Source: Phorcus lineatus
Lineage: Eukaryota > Mollusca > Gastropoda > Trochida > Trochidae
Assembly: GCA_921293015.1 (NCBI GenBank)
Contig: OV121089.1
Coordinates: forward strand, 38,116,520 to 38,180,519
DNA length: 64,000 nucleotides
Reading direction: 5' to 3'
In this document: piece after piece, positions 33,605 to 46,759 of the stretch
Numbering within the stretch: position 1 is the stretch's first letter
How the letters are laid out: each line of letters begins with the position of its first letter
Position numbers and translations under genes: made by a program
Notes under the pieces: generated by a model
Database searches by the model: none
What the model was told of the DNA's origin: nothing
Seen by the model: the letters and a program-made list of their open reading frames with translations, nothing else

Positions 33605-35016
33605 TCCAAGTGCTTACTTCTTTCTCTGTTACAAAATCAATTTCAAACTTCAAAAGACTCTGAAGTTTGGTAAATTGTTTGTAATGCTTCTTTAACAGTA
33701 TACGTATTGACGTTATGTATAATAAATAACAAATGTTGATATTTGCAATCTGCACCAGTGAACCTAACGTTCGAGAGAGTGCTCTACAACATCAGTTACA
33801 GCTATATAAACATTCAAGTGCTTAGGTATGCTCATAACTAAAATCAATGTTAAACTTTTGAATATTTTGAATTGCTTTTGCAAACAGTTTGTAATGCTTC
33901 GTGAGCGTTATTAGTAGTAGACATTATATGAATATCATAGTAATGCTTCTCCCGAACGTTTATAATTTTTATTTTGAAATGGGTACGCATCCCTTCATGA
34001 ACATTATTAGCAATAATCATTATAAATTAACGAGTGTGACCCGCGCCGTACCCGTACTTACGTGATTTAAGTGGAAGGATGTCTTATAAATGTCAATACG
34101 TAAATAACAGCTAAGTTAAACCAAGTGGCTGATTAACATGCACATGCATATTTCAGCTCTGGTACACACATGCACAATGAGACTGCTACAAAGATGATGG
34201 ATGAATAAATCTTTATGATGATGTGCTCTGTAGAAATGTTCCTGAGAATATATTTCTGTCCTCACAATGAGCAAATATCGACGATTCAATAAAATTGAAA
34301 AACACTCGATAATGTCACATCGATAAGAATCACACTTAAAGGAAAATAAGATGCATACTAGTGCCTTGCCAATTTGGGCATCTTCATGATTGAATAACGT
34401 CGTGTATTTTGTTAGATATTTTGATGAACAAATGATGTCACCATCAGCATCCAGCATTAATTAAAAAGGGAACATATGTTAATTATTTGTAGGATTATAG
34501 CTTTGATATGTTGTATTACGTAGTATTATACACGTAAGTTTACGTGTTGATAACGATATGAACTATTTCCAAAAAGTCAGGTCCCGATTAGATTTTAAAG
34601 TACAAAATGTAAAATAAATTCCTCATCCTCATTGAGATGTCAAATATTTGGACAAAAATGTGAATGAAAATTGACATGTGCATGTTTTGTGTGACAATAA
34701 AGTAGTCCAATTAAGGAATTCAATTAATATAATCGTATAGTCGCGTTGTTTCATTTCAAAATTTCATTGTTAAAAAAATAGTTACAAACATGATATTTCA
34801 TTTAAAAGTATTAAAAAATTTCTTATTCATTGCTGTTAAGCAAACCTGGATTATGATTTATGACAAAAACTACCCACTCTCAACATGAGTATTTAGGAAT
34901 GATGACAAAAGCTGTATACACAATACTCAGCATAACTTTTATCTTGGTGTCATTAATAAGTTTTATGAAGATGTTCCGCATCTATATACATTATTGCTAA
35001 TACTAGTTGATATTAA

Positions 35017-35485
35017 AGAGCCACTCCGTGAGTTGTTGGAGTCATATATGCCAAATGTAATCAGTCGTGCCATTTGATCGCGAAGAATCGACTGCTACCA
35101 AAAAGACACAATTGAAAGCTTATTGGGCTTTTACAGTGACAATATGAAGGTAGAACGTCGCAATTATGATCGAAAACGGGACAGTGGCGCGCGTCAAATA
35201 GTCAAACGTAATTTTGGAGACTTATCTAAAACAGCCTGGAGGGCAATTAGGAGTTGATAGTGTTTGTTCGGTTATATAACTAGTATCCATGTATATTGAA
35301 CGTGATATCTACACCTATGTGCATTTATAAGGCTGTTTTTATATTTTCATGGAAAACCAGTATTTATCATATATATGTCTTTTGGACATGAAATGTTAAG
35401 ATGTTTTGATTTAATATCACCACATATGACATTTAGTTTCGTATCAAAGGTAAATAATATGTTATGAAAATCACGGAGTGGCTCT
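35017..35485. mobile_element. TTAA MITE, copy 1
   Basis: 469 bp. The ends are AGAGCCACTCCGTGA and its perfect inverse, flanked by TTAA on each side (35013-35016, 35486-35489). Same family as 37653-38119 and 59225-59656. No coding frame. TTAA duplication is the mark of piggyBac-like (and Kolobok) transposases, so a non-autonomous relative is likely. Confidence 0.85.
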
Positions 35486-37652
35486 TTAAGAGTTTTAGAC
35501 TGAAATGTCTAATAGTGAATATTGTTAACATCAAATTAAATGTGTTTTAGTCAACTAGAGCTTTGATCTTTATAACATCCGCTCCTATTTCTCCTACCAA
35601 TAAAATGTATTCAGAGGGTGACACCTATTACCAGGAATACAATTTTTTGACTTTTTGAAGATAAGGTTAGTCAAGCTTGCCTGCAGTTGTACATTAAATG
35701 ACCATCATTTTCATTTTGTTAAGAGTGAACTTATGAATATGACCTCTTTGATAGTTTTTTATGGGATAGTATTCTACTTATACAATACATCCCAGCGAAG
35801 CGTCCCAAAATTCAAGAGAAAGATTAAAGGACGTAATCGATACATTCAAGTAGAAGGAATCAGGGTGTATACATATAACTTATATTTGGACACATTTTTT
35901 ATATACCAGTGATTAGAACATGTATTTCATGCAGATATTCCATACTAAACAAAAATTATATATCAAATATTTACGGCCGAAATTTTTTGTTGAATGTTAA
36001 GTTAGTAGCTGTTTTAATGTGATCTTTGTACAAGATTGGTAGCACCTTGACGTGATAAAAATCTAGTGATCATATATACCAAACCAGTCATAAAACATAT
36101 CTGTGATATAAGAAAAAAACATAAGAATGAAATAACTTTTCTATTTACTCTTTTAAAAATCATTGACTACTAAACACAAAAGTGGCAAAAATTCAGTTTA
36201 ATCAGATAGGGTCAAAGTTTAATAAAAAGGTCTGTCGTTACCAATAAGTTAAATTGGTATGGTAACTTACATCATCAAGATATAAAAGACACCCAATCAC
36301 TGTCCACTTCTGCTTTGTTTTTGTACAAATACACGGTCACATTCCACATTATTATGGATGATCTTTTGAAAGGTCAAATTCGTTCAAGAATGTTCAAATT
36401 TATAGATGAAACACTTGCAAAACACTGAGGTATTGTCATTGTGACGTATTCTTATTATCATGATTTTAAGAAAACATTATCAATAAATTCATTTTAATAA
36501 ACTGCGCATACATATATTGAGGATATTTCAAGGTAAAACACAGGGTGTGAAGGTGCAAAGGAAAAGTCTGAATTTTCCCTTATATGTTATAAGTCTCAAT
36601 TTGAATATATAGATATATGTAAGACATGCACTCACCTCCTAAACTAAGAGTGAAGAATCTAAAGCTGTGTTTTCTAGACCAGTATTTTGTTCACTGTTAA
36701 ATATCATCAACATAACCATAGCCGTCCTTGTCAAAACTTCCATATTGGCTTAATACCCAGTCTCTCCTTGTTCACAATCAACATAGGAAAGGAACCTAGA
36801 GAAATTGTATTGAATAATGTTTGTTCACTTATCTGCGAGCGAATATTTTGCGAACATGAGCTAAATTTTGAATGACTTTCAAATGTTAAATTCAATTTAA
36901 TAACTCTAGTTTGGCACCAATCACATGGATACATTAACTACTACGTTTAAACAAACGGCTGAACGGTATTGTATAAAAGGCAAAGGATGTATTTTTGGTT
37001 GAACTATTAAAGATTTCCACCTAAGAAATAATATGCGTTAACAAAGGCATTCGATAATATACTAACATTATTTCTTCTCTCATAATAATTTCGATCAATA
37101 TCAATGATATCATTAAATTGATTAAAAAAAAATTCTTCTAACAAAATTTCTTATTTGAAATACTTTTACTGAATTCTGCACCATTGATAAATCAGAGGCT
37201 CTCTTAATTACATTTAAAACAATATCATTAAGTTTCATACAAAACTAACAAATCTTAAAAGAAGCTAACGCGCCTTATCTCCAGTTCTGGTACGTCACAT
37301 CAAGGTCATTCCGACTGAAATATGTAGCCTATTCATATAATTATTCGTCCTTTGATCTGACTTCAGAAGAAGTAATTCTACACTGCGATTATTCTTTACA
37401 CGTCTAACTGTGACAGGTGGCTAATTGTTCACTCAAACATTCCAATCGACGTGTTACTGACGATTATTAACCTAGCCCATGAGGTTTATATATTCAAAGC
37501 TAAAGTACATATAGTGTTTACTTGCACTTCTAAAGTTAGAATTTGCTCTTTTTATTTGATTTTTATGTAAGAAACACTTTAACAAGCTCCAAGGCAGCTT
37601 TAGGTTGTACTAATGTTTACAATAATTTCAGGCCTTACATCCTTTATCTTAA

Positions 37653-38119
37653 AGAGCCACTCCGTGAGTTGTATATATTCAAAACTTAATCAATGGTGTC
37701 ATTTGATCGCGAGGTATCGACTGTTACCAAAAAGACACATTTTATAGCTTATTGGTTTTTTTTACATTGACAACATGAAGGTAGGACGTCGCAAATATGA
37801 TGGAAAACCGGACAGTGGCGGGCGTCAAATAGTAAAACGTAATTTTGGAGACTTATCTTAAAAAGTTCAGATGGCAGTTAGGAGTTGATAGTGTTTTTTT
37901 TAGGTTATGGAACTAGTATTCATGTATATTTAACGTGATATCTACACCTCTGTGCATTTTTAAGGCTGTTTTTAGATTTTTATGGAAAACCATTATTTGT
38001 CATATATATGTCTTTTGGACATGAAAACTTCAGATTTTTTGATTATATATCACCATAACTTTTATATAAGGTTCGTATCAAGGGTAAATAACATGTTATG
38101 AAAATCACGGAGTGGCTCT
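37653..38119. mobile_element. TTAA MITE, copy 2
   Basis: 467 bp, same ends and TTAA flanks (37649-37652, 38120-38123) as copy 1, and alike throughout its length. Confidence 0.85.
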
Positions 38120-38658
38120 TTAAAGATGACAATATAAATTGTGTTTTAGGCCCTCCCGAATGCACTACATGTACTTAATACTAATACCTGCAATGCAGGT
38201 TTTGAGGAACGTTAGGATATTTGGTGTCAATATATATTATTTGCGTTTGAGATGTATTTATCATAAGTGTTTTTAAAATGATAATTAAAACAAGTGGTGA
38301 GGTTTGTCTGAACCTATAAATGTTAACAAGTTGCTATCATATGTCGACCTTGTATTGATTTGAGTTTCATGATCTTAGCTACATAATGTTTTCGAGTTAG
38401 AGATGCTGTTATTTTTTCATAAAATCTTGCTTTGCTTGGATAGGATGGGATGAACCGTTGGCCTCTACCAGGTCAATTTGAATTTGATTGTGCTCTCCCT
38501 GTATGCTTTTTTCTCCTTTATTAGTTAATAAAGTCAGCTCTTCCCGTGTAACTACTTTCAAGATTAGAAGTCTGTTTTCGTTAAAAATAGAAAATTATGA
38601 TTAAGTACAATCAAAGGTAGTTACGCAGTCTGCGACGTTGTTTCCAGCTGGGCATTTG

Positions 38659-38947
38659 GTGAGGTGAGTTGATTAAGGGTTTAATGCCGCTTTCATGAGT
38701 TTTTCAATGTTATCAAGGCTGCTAGAATTATTGCATGGAGAAAGCTCGCTACACCATTGTGGCCTTGCAATGCGGTGAAACCTGCGAGCATCGGCTGGAA
38801 TTAACGGACCATAGTGATTCTGCGCTGAAACTTCAGTGTAGCAATACACCCAAACCTTATTGCATGTAGAACAGTTCTCTACTGTTCTCTACTGTGGTGG
38901 GATTCGAACCCGGACCCTGGACCGAAACCGAAATGTACCACGCCTCC
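38659..38947 (-). repeat. SINE-A, complete copy with target duplication
   Basis: Read on the minus strand, the 5' head carries a good B box, GGGTTCGAATCCC, and a diverged tRNA-like upstream part. The body and the GTTAAAC-type tail follow, ending in a worn CAACTCACCTCAC. Flanks ctgggcatttg (38648-38658) and ctgagcatttg (38948-38958) match at 10 of 11 positions. Confidence 0.85.
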
Positions 38948-40125
38948 CTGAGCATTTGAAATGATGTCAGTTGTGAGGAAATGTACTCTAATTTCAGTGT
39001 ATGCATGATCAATCAGAAATGATATATCATTAAGAAAAATATAAATGTAGATAAGCAGAGAATGGTCATTATCCATCTCGTTAAGACAAAAAGCAAATTT
39101 AGAGAAAGTAAATAATGAGACAGTGTAAAATTACATTACATTAGGTGTGGAAATATTTGTGCTTGGTGTCAGTGGTATTTGATGAATTCAAGTAGGTATG
39201 TGAACAAAGAGACATGGTATGGTAGGTATATTAAAGGGGTTCTAATGATAAGTTACTGCATGAATCTGGTAGGGACAAAGATTTATTCAGTTGAAATGAT
39301 AATAGATCCTATAGAACAGTTAACATAAAACAACACCAGTGCCTCTTTATAAAGAGAGAGATATGTTACCTTTGCCTGGTATTGTAATAGGAGATGCATT
39401 TCTTTTAGAAATAACGTTTAATCTACACATAGTTATTACGATAACATTGTAAGTAGTCCAAACACTAACGATATGCTAATCACAACTTAAAACAGTTAAC
39501 AGTACAATACCCAATTAATAATTTCAAAAATTCTTGAAAGTTGAAAGTGTTGAAATAGCCACCGCACACAACGTTTTCTTCTACATTCTGTTTCTTTAGA
39601 AGACAACTGATACATATTCACCTGAACATCATTTTGCATGCGCAAGACAGTTAAACTCAGTATCTATATATCGCTTCTAATAACTTTCAAGAAATGAACC
39701 TACGATGCGCAAGATATAAGAAGAGTTCTATGTTAAGAATACTGTCAATCACTATAGATGTAGAGACTAATATGTACACAAGATCTTTGTACGTGTCCAG
39801 CATTGTAACGTCATAGACAATGTAATTATTGTTCACGAGTGATTTTCATTTTGCTTTGGTATTTGATTACTCAATACAATTTTATTAATCTGTCATTATC
39901 GAATGATTTGGTGGGGGCATGAGGTGCAAAAAGCGCTTCGATGACCGTAAACCATTAAGGCATCTTTACTGTCTTGATAACGAAGTTAAGGTTAACTTAG
40001 CTAAGCTAAGGTTGTTTTGTAAAATTAAGCTCAGGAAATTAAAATCATGTCAATATACATTGAATCAGATAACATAATACTTTTCGTGAATTCTTGATAA
40101 CATATGTGCCCTTGAGCTAGATTAA

Positions 40126-41412
40126 ACTACAGTTTGCGAGCATCTCTATTTCGGATAGTAAGCGTGGAAATTCGATTTTAATACATATGGGATGGCGATT
40201 AAAATGTCATAATGTAATTGATATGTATCAACTTATAAGTTGAATGTGATATTTATAATGATATGTAAAGTTGGTTAGAATATTTTGAATAATTTTAAAA
40301 ACAGGTCGTGTAAACATGTAAACATAAAAACATTTATCACTTTTTGAATGAATTGGTTTGATAGTTTAAGGTCAACTATGGTACCAAATATTATGTTAAT
40401 GGTTAAAGGGTGTTATATTTATGTAAGAAGATTGTTTACCCTAATACAAAACCTCATCAAAAGTTTTGCCTACAGCAATACCAAGGTGGGTTAAGATGTT
40501 ATAGTTTTCTGTGCAGTGGAAATTCACAATGTAGTTTAAAGGATAAGTACAATCAACTCAAAACCTGATCGTTGTTTCGAAAATGAGTTGTTCATTTAAT
40601 ATACTTTTAAACATAAAAAACACCTAAATATTTTGGAAGGGTCTTCTTATGCTGGACGAACCAAAATAGCTGTTCTGTCCGGTTGACGTACCTTGTTAAT
40701 TTTAATAGGCAGTTGATAACAGTAATAGAATAAAACAAACTGGAGTAATTTCAACAAGGTACATGTTGGTTGTAATTATGTTAAAGTTTAAAAAGATTAC
40801 ACGTTAACTGGAGAAATAAAATATGTAAACGTATATACTTTGATCATTCATATATATATTTAACTTGTTTAATAAGTATCACATCTCAGATAAACATTTG
40901 TTTGCAGTCTTAGCGAAGTAATGTGAGTTTTTTTAAATTCTATCCTTATTTATCATATTTTGAGCGGCATCTACTTTTAAAAGAGAGTGTGTACAAATGT
41001 ATATTGCATTTTAGAACTTGTAACCATAATCTGTCAATTGGAAAAGGTCATATCATAATATACCGTATTTACCTGATGTAACTCAAATCAGAGATGGATT
41101 TCATTATTTAAATTTAATGCTTTACTGAATCATCGCTTCAATCGGATATTTAATGATTTATATATCCATTGTCCATCTACGATGGACTTTAAGAATCTGG
41201 TCATGATGTGTATAAGAATATCAAGGTAGTTAAAATATGTCATCCTGTATCCATATGATAGTTGCCATCTTCATGACCTTACCTCTTTCATATAAGATAA
41301 AATCATTTCGTGTTATCCATATTATACCTTTTACTGTACAGTACTGTATATTTAAAATTTGAAATAGACAAAAAAAGGTTATCTCACCACCGTGATAGAC
41401 ACATCCATTTCA
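40126..41412. other. Non-coding, AT-rich
   Basis: If the P/Q and R/S duplications come from one event, the second copy of the Ig gene would be expected between here and 44.4 kb. I compared the exon sequences by eye and found no match. Confidence 0.3.
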
Positions 41413-41725
41413 TGAGTTGGTGAGTTGGTGTTTAACGCCGCTTTCAAGATTATTTCACTTATATCGCGGTTGCTAGTATTATTGCAGGGAGAAGGCCGCA
41501 ACACCACTGAGGCTATGCATTGCGGTGAAACCCGCGAGCATCGGCTGGAACTAGCGAACCATGGGTGGTACTGCGCTGAATTTCAGTGTAGCATTGCACC
41601 CAAACATGACTGCGTGTAGAACAGTTCTTTACTACAGACAAAGTTGCCGAGCCCCTGGCGGGATCCGAACCGCGGACCTTCTGATCCGAAGCCGAACGCG
41701 CTAACCACTGCGCTATTATGAAGTG
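41413..41725 (-). repeat. SINE-A with clear tRNA-Arg-like head
   Basis: The minus strand opens with A box TAGCGCAGTGGTTAGCGCG. An anticodon arm GGCTTCGGATCAGAAGG follows, as in tRNA-Arg(UCG), then B box GGTTCGGATCC. The body is shared with 14452 and 38659. The 3' tail is GCGTTAAACACCAACTCACC. This is the best preserved member of the family here. It is a SINE, not a functional tRNA gene: there is no matching acceptor stem and the body continues for 240 bases. Confidence 0.9.
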
Positions 41726-42599
41726 TCCTAGATTCCTCGGTATAATACGTGATTTGTTTATCAACCGTACAATCGCATCAAATACAAATTGTTCACTCGT
41801 TGGCCATTTGTCTCGCTATCTTTTTGTGTAACTGTAATCTTATTTGTACTTTGTTGTGCTGTCAATATACGCAAAAAAAGTACGTGTCCGCTTGAAACAA
41901 TGATGTAAACAATATAGCGCGAGTGCAAACAATCAAAGGATAAAAAGTGATATCATGTGTTAAAACGTGATTAACTCACAACAGTTTTACCATCTGAAAA
42001 GGTGACACTTGTTTTTAAAGTCATTTAAGGATTATTTTGCGTGTACAAATATATTATCGATAATGTCTAAGCAAGTCTTTTTGCGTTGTGTACCCCCCTA
42101 CGGTTATGTCGAGTTAGGCTTGTTTATACTTGATAAGTAAATATTTTTAACATGATTTACTATAACAGTAATGTATGAATAATACAACCTGGCATAATCC
42201 TCAAAATAAATCGCCATGTTTGCCTTGCACAGTGACTCGTTCGAGAACTGCTTTCAATTGCTCAATAGCCTCCTCTGAGCTTGACTACATTATGACATAA
42301 TTATGATTATATCGGCACTTGTTCATGCTGTTTATCATATATACAAATAATTTATTAATTAATTCAAACAGCAAATCTTAAATATATTTCGAAAGCAATT
42401 CTATAACAACTATCTCCCTTTGCTATGTAAATGAATTTTTGATAATTGAATTAAACTCATTTTAATTGCATCAACTATCCTTAATGTAAAATGAGTTGAA
42501 GATAGAAAAGTTAAGATAGGTACATATTCAACATTCAGATACAGAGGAAAACAAAACGGCATTATTTAAACAATATATTTAACTTGAATCTTAGAATCA

Positions 42600-43490
42600 T
42601 GTACAACTCAATAAAATATATTTTTGATGTTTCGTGTGCAAGGCATTACGACTGTAATGTGATCTGTAAGCCCTGACATAAACAAAATGCGAAATATAAT
42701 GCCTTTTACTAGAATTTGTAGACATGAGTGTATAAAATTTGATACATAAAAAATAAGATTTTGTGGAGCAGTTACATGGTTGAACTGACAATTCATTTAA
42801 TTTTATGTGCTGTTAAAAATCTTGTATGTTGTTTTCACTATACCCTGAAACATTACCACATAGATGAATTAAGTCCTCTTAACAGATACAAACCGCGTTT
42901 TAGCAAATATTTAAGATTGATATTACACGTTTATCAATTGATTAAGTAAAACAAAGCTTAAAATATATCGAGGACGATTTCATAAAATTTGATTTAGCAT
43001 TAACAGATATATGAACCAAGTCGTTGTAACAGATATAAACCGCGTTTTGGCAAATATTTGAGATTGATATTACACGTTTATCAATTGATTAAGAAGACGA
43101 GGCTAAAAATATATCAAGGTCGATTTAATAAAATTTGATTTAGCCATTGCCCCACTGGGAAGTAAAACATTCATATAAATTAGCTGTTAAACGATATATA
43201 TACATCATTTTTTTTACATATTTTGTTTGCCGGGAAGAGCCTTTTTAAAAAAGCATTATTCATCTTAAAGAATAAGCTTAAGAATAGATTAAAATTACAG
43301 GTAGGTCATTATATTTATTCTTTTGCCAGGCATTCTTGTTTTATGCCGTTATAAACAAAATGCGAGAAACACATATCGTTTATTAGAGTTTGTAAACGTG
43401 AGTGTATAGGATTTTATATCTTTTATTCTAAGAGAAGATTTATTGTGCCAACATGGTCGAACAAGTTATATTGAATTATAGGTAAAAGTC
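42600..43490 (+). repeat. Local tandem duplications
   Basis: Two units of about 150 bases at 42868-43017 and 43018-43157 share aaccgcgtttt.gcaaatat and cacgtttatcaattgattaa. A wider pair, about 42640-42790 and 43330-43480, shares acaaaatgcga and gagtgtata, so the short tandem lies inside a larger duplicated segment. Non-coding. Confidence 0.6.
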
Positions 43491-44384
43491 GAGTTCTTTC
43501 AGGTGAAAAAATATTATAGCTTATAGCTTTAGCAATGCAGTCCTGACAAACTAAATTCTATTAATTATGTTCTGAAACTACGTGGCATCATTTCTTGATT
43601 AAATTCATCGAATATCAGATTGTTGTATTTGTCTGTCAAACCAAAGACAAAAAACCCTCATTAATGATTATAATGTAGATATCTAAATAGAGCTTTTCCC
43701 ATACATGCTACCAACTAGCGTTACCAACATCATTACCCTGAAGAGTTGCACTTTCAAAGCTGCTACAAACGTAACATTGTAATTGTAATTGGACTCAGAA
43801 TTTTGAAGTTTTAACATTTTAAGGGCCATTTTCCGATTATTATTGAAAACATGAAATTATTATATTTTGGCATTTTAAAGATAAAGAAGCGAGTTAAGGG
43901 AGGCAAATTTAACCAAGACACTTCATAAGGTATTTTGGCTCTTAATAAAAACACATTAAAATCATGAAACATACTCTGTCTCGCTTTCAATGAAACTGAC
44001 AAAAAGCAAAGTGACTGCTCAATCGCCATTTCGTCTGACATCATGCTGCGGCCAACAGTACACCAATGTTTTTTGTTTTTTTATACACGACAGTCGTCCA
44101 TGTAATCCTAGCTCTTCACCATGACTGCATCAATGTTTCACGATCGCCCTATAGAGTAGTCCTCATATGTGTTGCTGATACATTTGTGATTCAATAGATA
44201 TGATAACAATCCTCTTGATGATTGGCTTTTGCAAAATGAGCAACGGGAATGAAACTGCCTATTGTATAACTTGTTACATAGGAAATACCGACTAATATGT
44301 TGTTGACGCAGCAAATACTTATTCATAAATACTTTCGATGGTACCTAATGAAACCATTTTAGATACACTGCAGTGTCATCAATA

Positions 44385-45630
44385 GTAGGTAGTCTTTTCC
44401 CCCCTAAAATGAGTTTTTTCGAACAGTGAAGGGTAATCACTACGAGAGGTGTCGATTGAATTATCATTTACAGATGATTACTTGCAATATCCTTCTGAAA
44501 TAGGAGTGGAGGGAGATGTCGTCCTTCGTTCACACCAACTCCAAATCCAATAAAATTTAACATACTTTGAAACGTGATTAGGTGTTACATGGAAACCTTC
44601 AAATACGAAATTTTTAGGTTTTAACAAAGTTTCTAAAATAAAGTGGATTTGGAAAGTGTTTTTGCTTTGACAATTCTTTTTGAATGATTAATATCATCAA
44701 TGTATGATCAATATCATCAATTTAAGTGGTGGCTTAATTTTTATGTCTCAACTTGTCTTTTTGAAAATGTATTAACAATCGTTAGCCTATAGGTAGTTTT
44801 ATTCTATTGACATATAAGACGAATAAGGTCACTTATAACTTCATATTGTTTCCAAATCATCTAAGAATTATTGATATTGACATACATATTAAATTTGTTT
44901 CGAGGGTTAAAAACAATATTGCAAATCATTTTCAGAGTTGCCAATACTTTAAGGTTAGTTTTCATAAAGAGGCAGGGTTTAACAAAACATAACTTGCATC
45001 TATACTTTAGTTGGCACGCGTTTCTGTCGATGAATCAAATTTCACATGTCACAATTTAAAAGCTTAGAAAATACCAAAAAAAAGCTTAATCAGTTTTTCC
45101 TAATCAATATAATTCAATGTATTTATAATGTTTGATATCAACCTAAAGATAAGTGTAATATATCTTAATGTGATAAAAAATTTGAAAATATAAAGAAATC
45201 GCATGTGATTGATGATAGGTATGAAGCGAATTACTTGCCAGGAGAAACGTAAAGAATGAAGAATTAATTTAGATTTGAGAACAAAAAACCCTATTAACAT
45301 GAGTTTTTGTTGTACGTCTGTATAACATCGATGTATAGGTTTACATGCACGATATTAACTCCATTATTTATTAAACTTTTGCTCAGATACTAGCTAGTAT
45401 AATACCACGAAAATATTTGAAAATATGATACATGGACATAAAACCTGAATTATATATCACATTGCTCTGGAGAAAGCTGTATGATCAATAGTTAAATGCC
45501 GTATACTGTATGTTGTAGTTTTTGTACATACAGAAATCCACTTTTGGATAACACGGAATCAAATTACATTTATCACACTAGTTCAGAATTGATATTTCAT
45601 AATTCAAACAGTATTTCATGATAGAGTGTA
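44385..45630 (+). repeat. Segmental duplication block S (partner 29440-30740)
   Basis: Collinear with block R over 44385-44640, 44930-45010 and 45300-45625, with small indels and roughly 70-80% likeness by eye. Confidence 0.7.
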
Positions 45631-45722
45631 GATTAAAAAACGTTGCTGTGACTCTATACTGAACTAAGATTGAAGGAAGAATATAAAACATATACATGAA
45701 AACATGATGGCAGTTCATGTAG

Positions 45723-45989
45723 CCGCATGCTCTGTCACTGCGGACAAAACCAAATCTTAAAAGGACCTATGCCGACATCACCGTCATACATCAGGTTGCT
45801 GGTGATCGTGGAGAACGAATTGTTTATAGGAACTACCTGCCCCTAGCTTCTGATAGCAATAGCCTTAGCCGATGGGCTTATGTTTGGCAAAGGAACTTAC
45901 GCCAGATCATGATACTGCATGGATTGGGCTCTGTCCGTTGTGCAGACGAAACTCCCTACAGTGATAAAAAAAAGTATTCTATCCTCTAG
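45723..45989 (+). CDS. Cryptic 88-codon open frame, unidentified
   Basis: The frame opens after TAG 45720-45722 and closes at TAG 45987-45989, with no early ATG. It reads YADITVIHQVAGDRGERIVY, NYLPLASDSNSLSRWAYVWQ and RNLRQIMILHGLGSVRCADE, with balanced amino acid use and locally higher GC than the flanks. I do not recognise a family. It could be an exon of an unseen gene or a piece of an old element. No convincing splice sites were fixed. Confidence 0.3.
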   Translation, partial: PHALSLRTKPNLKRTYADITVIHQVAGDRGERIVYRNYLPLASDSNSLSRWAYVWQRNLRQIMILHGLGSVRCADETPYSDKKKYSIL

Positions 45990-46759
45990 TATTGTTCTTC
46001 TTCAAACGAAATAATTATTTCTCAATTGAGCATGGTAACATTTCTTTCATCAATTTTTATCAGGGAACACTGGCAGCATAAATGTGTTTTTAAAAATAAA
46101 ATCCTGTTATTCGTCTGATTACAATGTCCAGTCTTGTTTCGCCTTATATTAAATAAACTTATGATATGTGTACATCTACAACCAGTTTGCTGCAGGATAA
46201 CAAGTACTACTTGCCAGGCCTACGCAATGAAACTAAATCCCTGACTATGTCCGAGAAAAGCAAACAATCTAAGGGCCAGCATTACATATGTGTTATCATC
46301 AACTCCATATAAAGCGACAGAAATTATCATAAAGTGTTGAAAAATAATTAATTTTCACCATTGTTCAATTCAAATATTAGTATATTCATGCGGTATTTTT
46401 ATTATTTAAAACAATTGCACGACATGAGGGTAAATAAACCAAGCGTTGAAAATATATGTTAAATATTCTAAAAAAAACTTTGTCCGAATTAACCTTATGC
46501 TGATTTGCTAATGATACACATGTTGCACTCATAGTCGTACAAACGCTAAAGTTACACTTGAACAATGTTCGGCTACAGGCAGACGCAATTCGTCACTTGA
46601 TATCCCATCCAAACATTAGCTTTATGTGTGCCTGACGTAAAAGAATTACCTTTGAACTAAATACACTTTCTTTAACCATTCGTATTTATACCAACACGCT
46701 TACAGTAGTAGAGACTATGTGTTGGTTGTTTGAGATACTCTCTGTCTTAGAATATCTTC

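Larger units (their letters stand above)
33605..40125 (+). repeat. Segmental duplication block Q (partner 10560-14350)
   Basis: Matching stretches are 33605-33900, 34680-34930, 35535-35690, 37235-37475, 38985-39215 and 39955-40125, collinear with block P. Q is longer because two TTAA MITEs (35017, 37653) and a SINE-A (38659) were inserted after the duplication; each sits between blocks that are adjacent in P. Confidence 0.7.

Noticed and set aside
34116..34457. 113-codon minus-strand frame
   Set aside because: No recognisable motif; lies in AT-rich duplicated DNA between conserved blocks.
41640..41725. Functional tRNA-Arg gene
   Set aside because: A and B boxes are present but the acceptor stem does not pair and the sequence continues into the shared SINE body.
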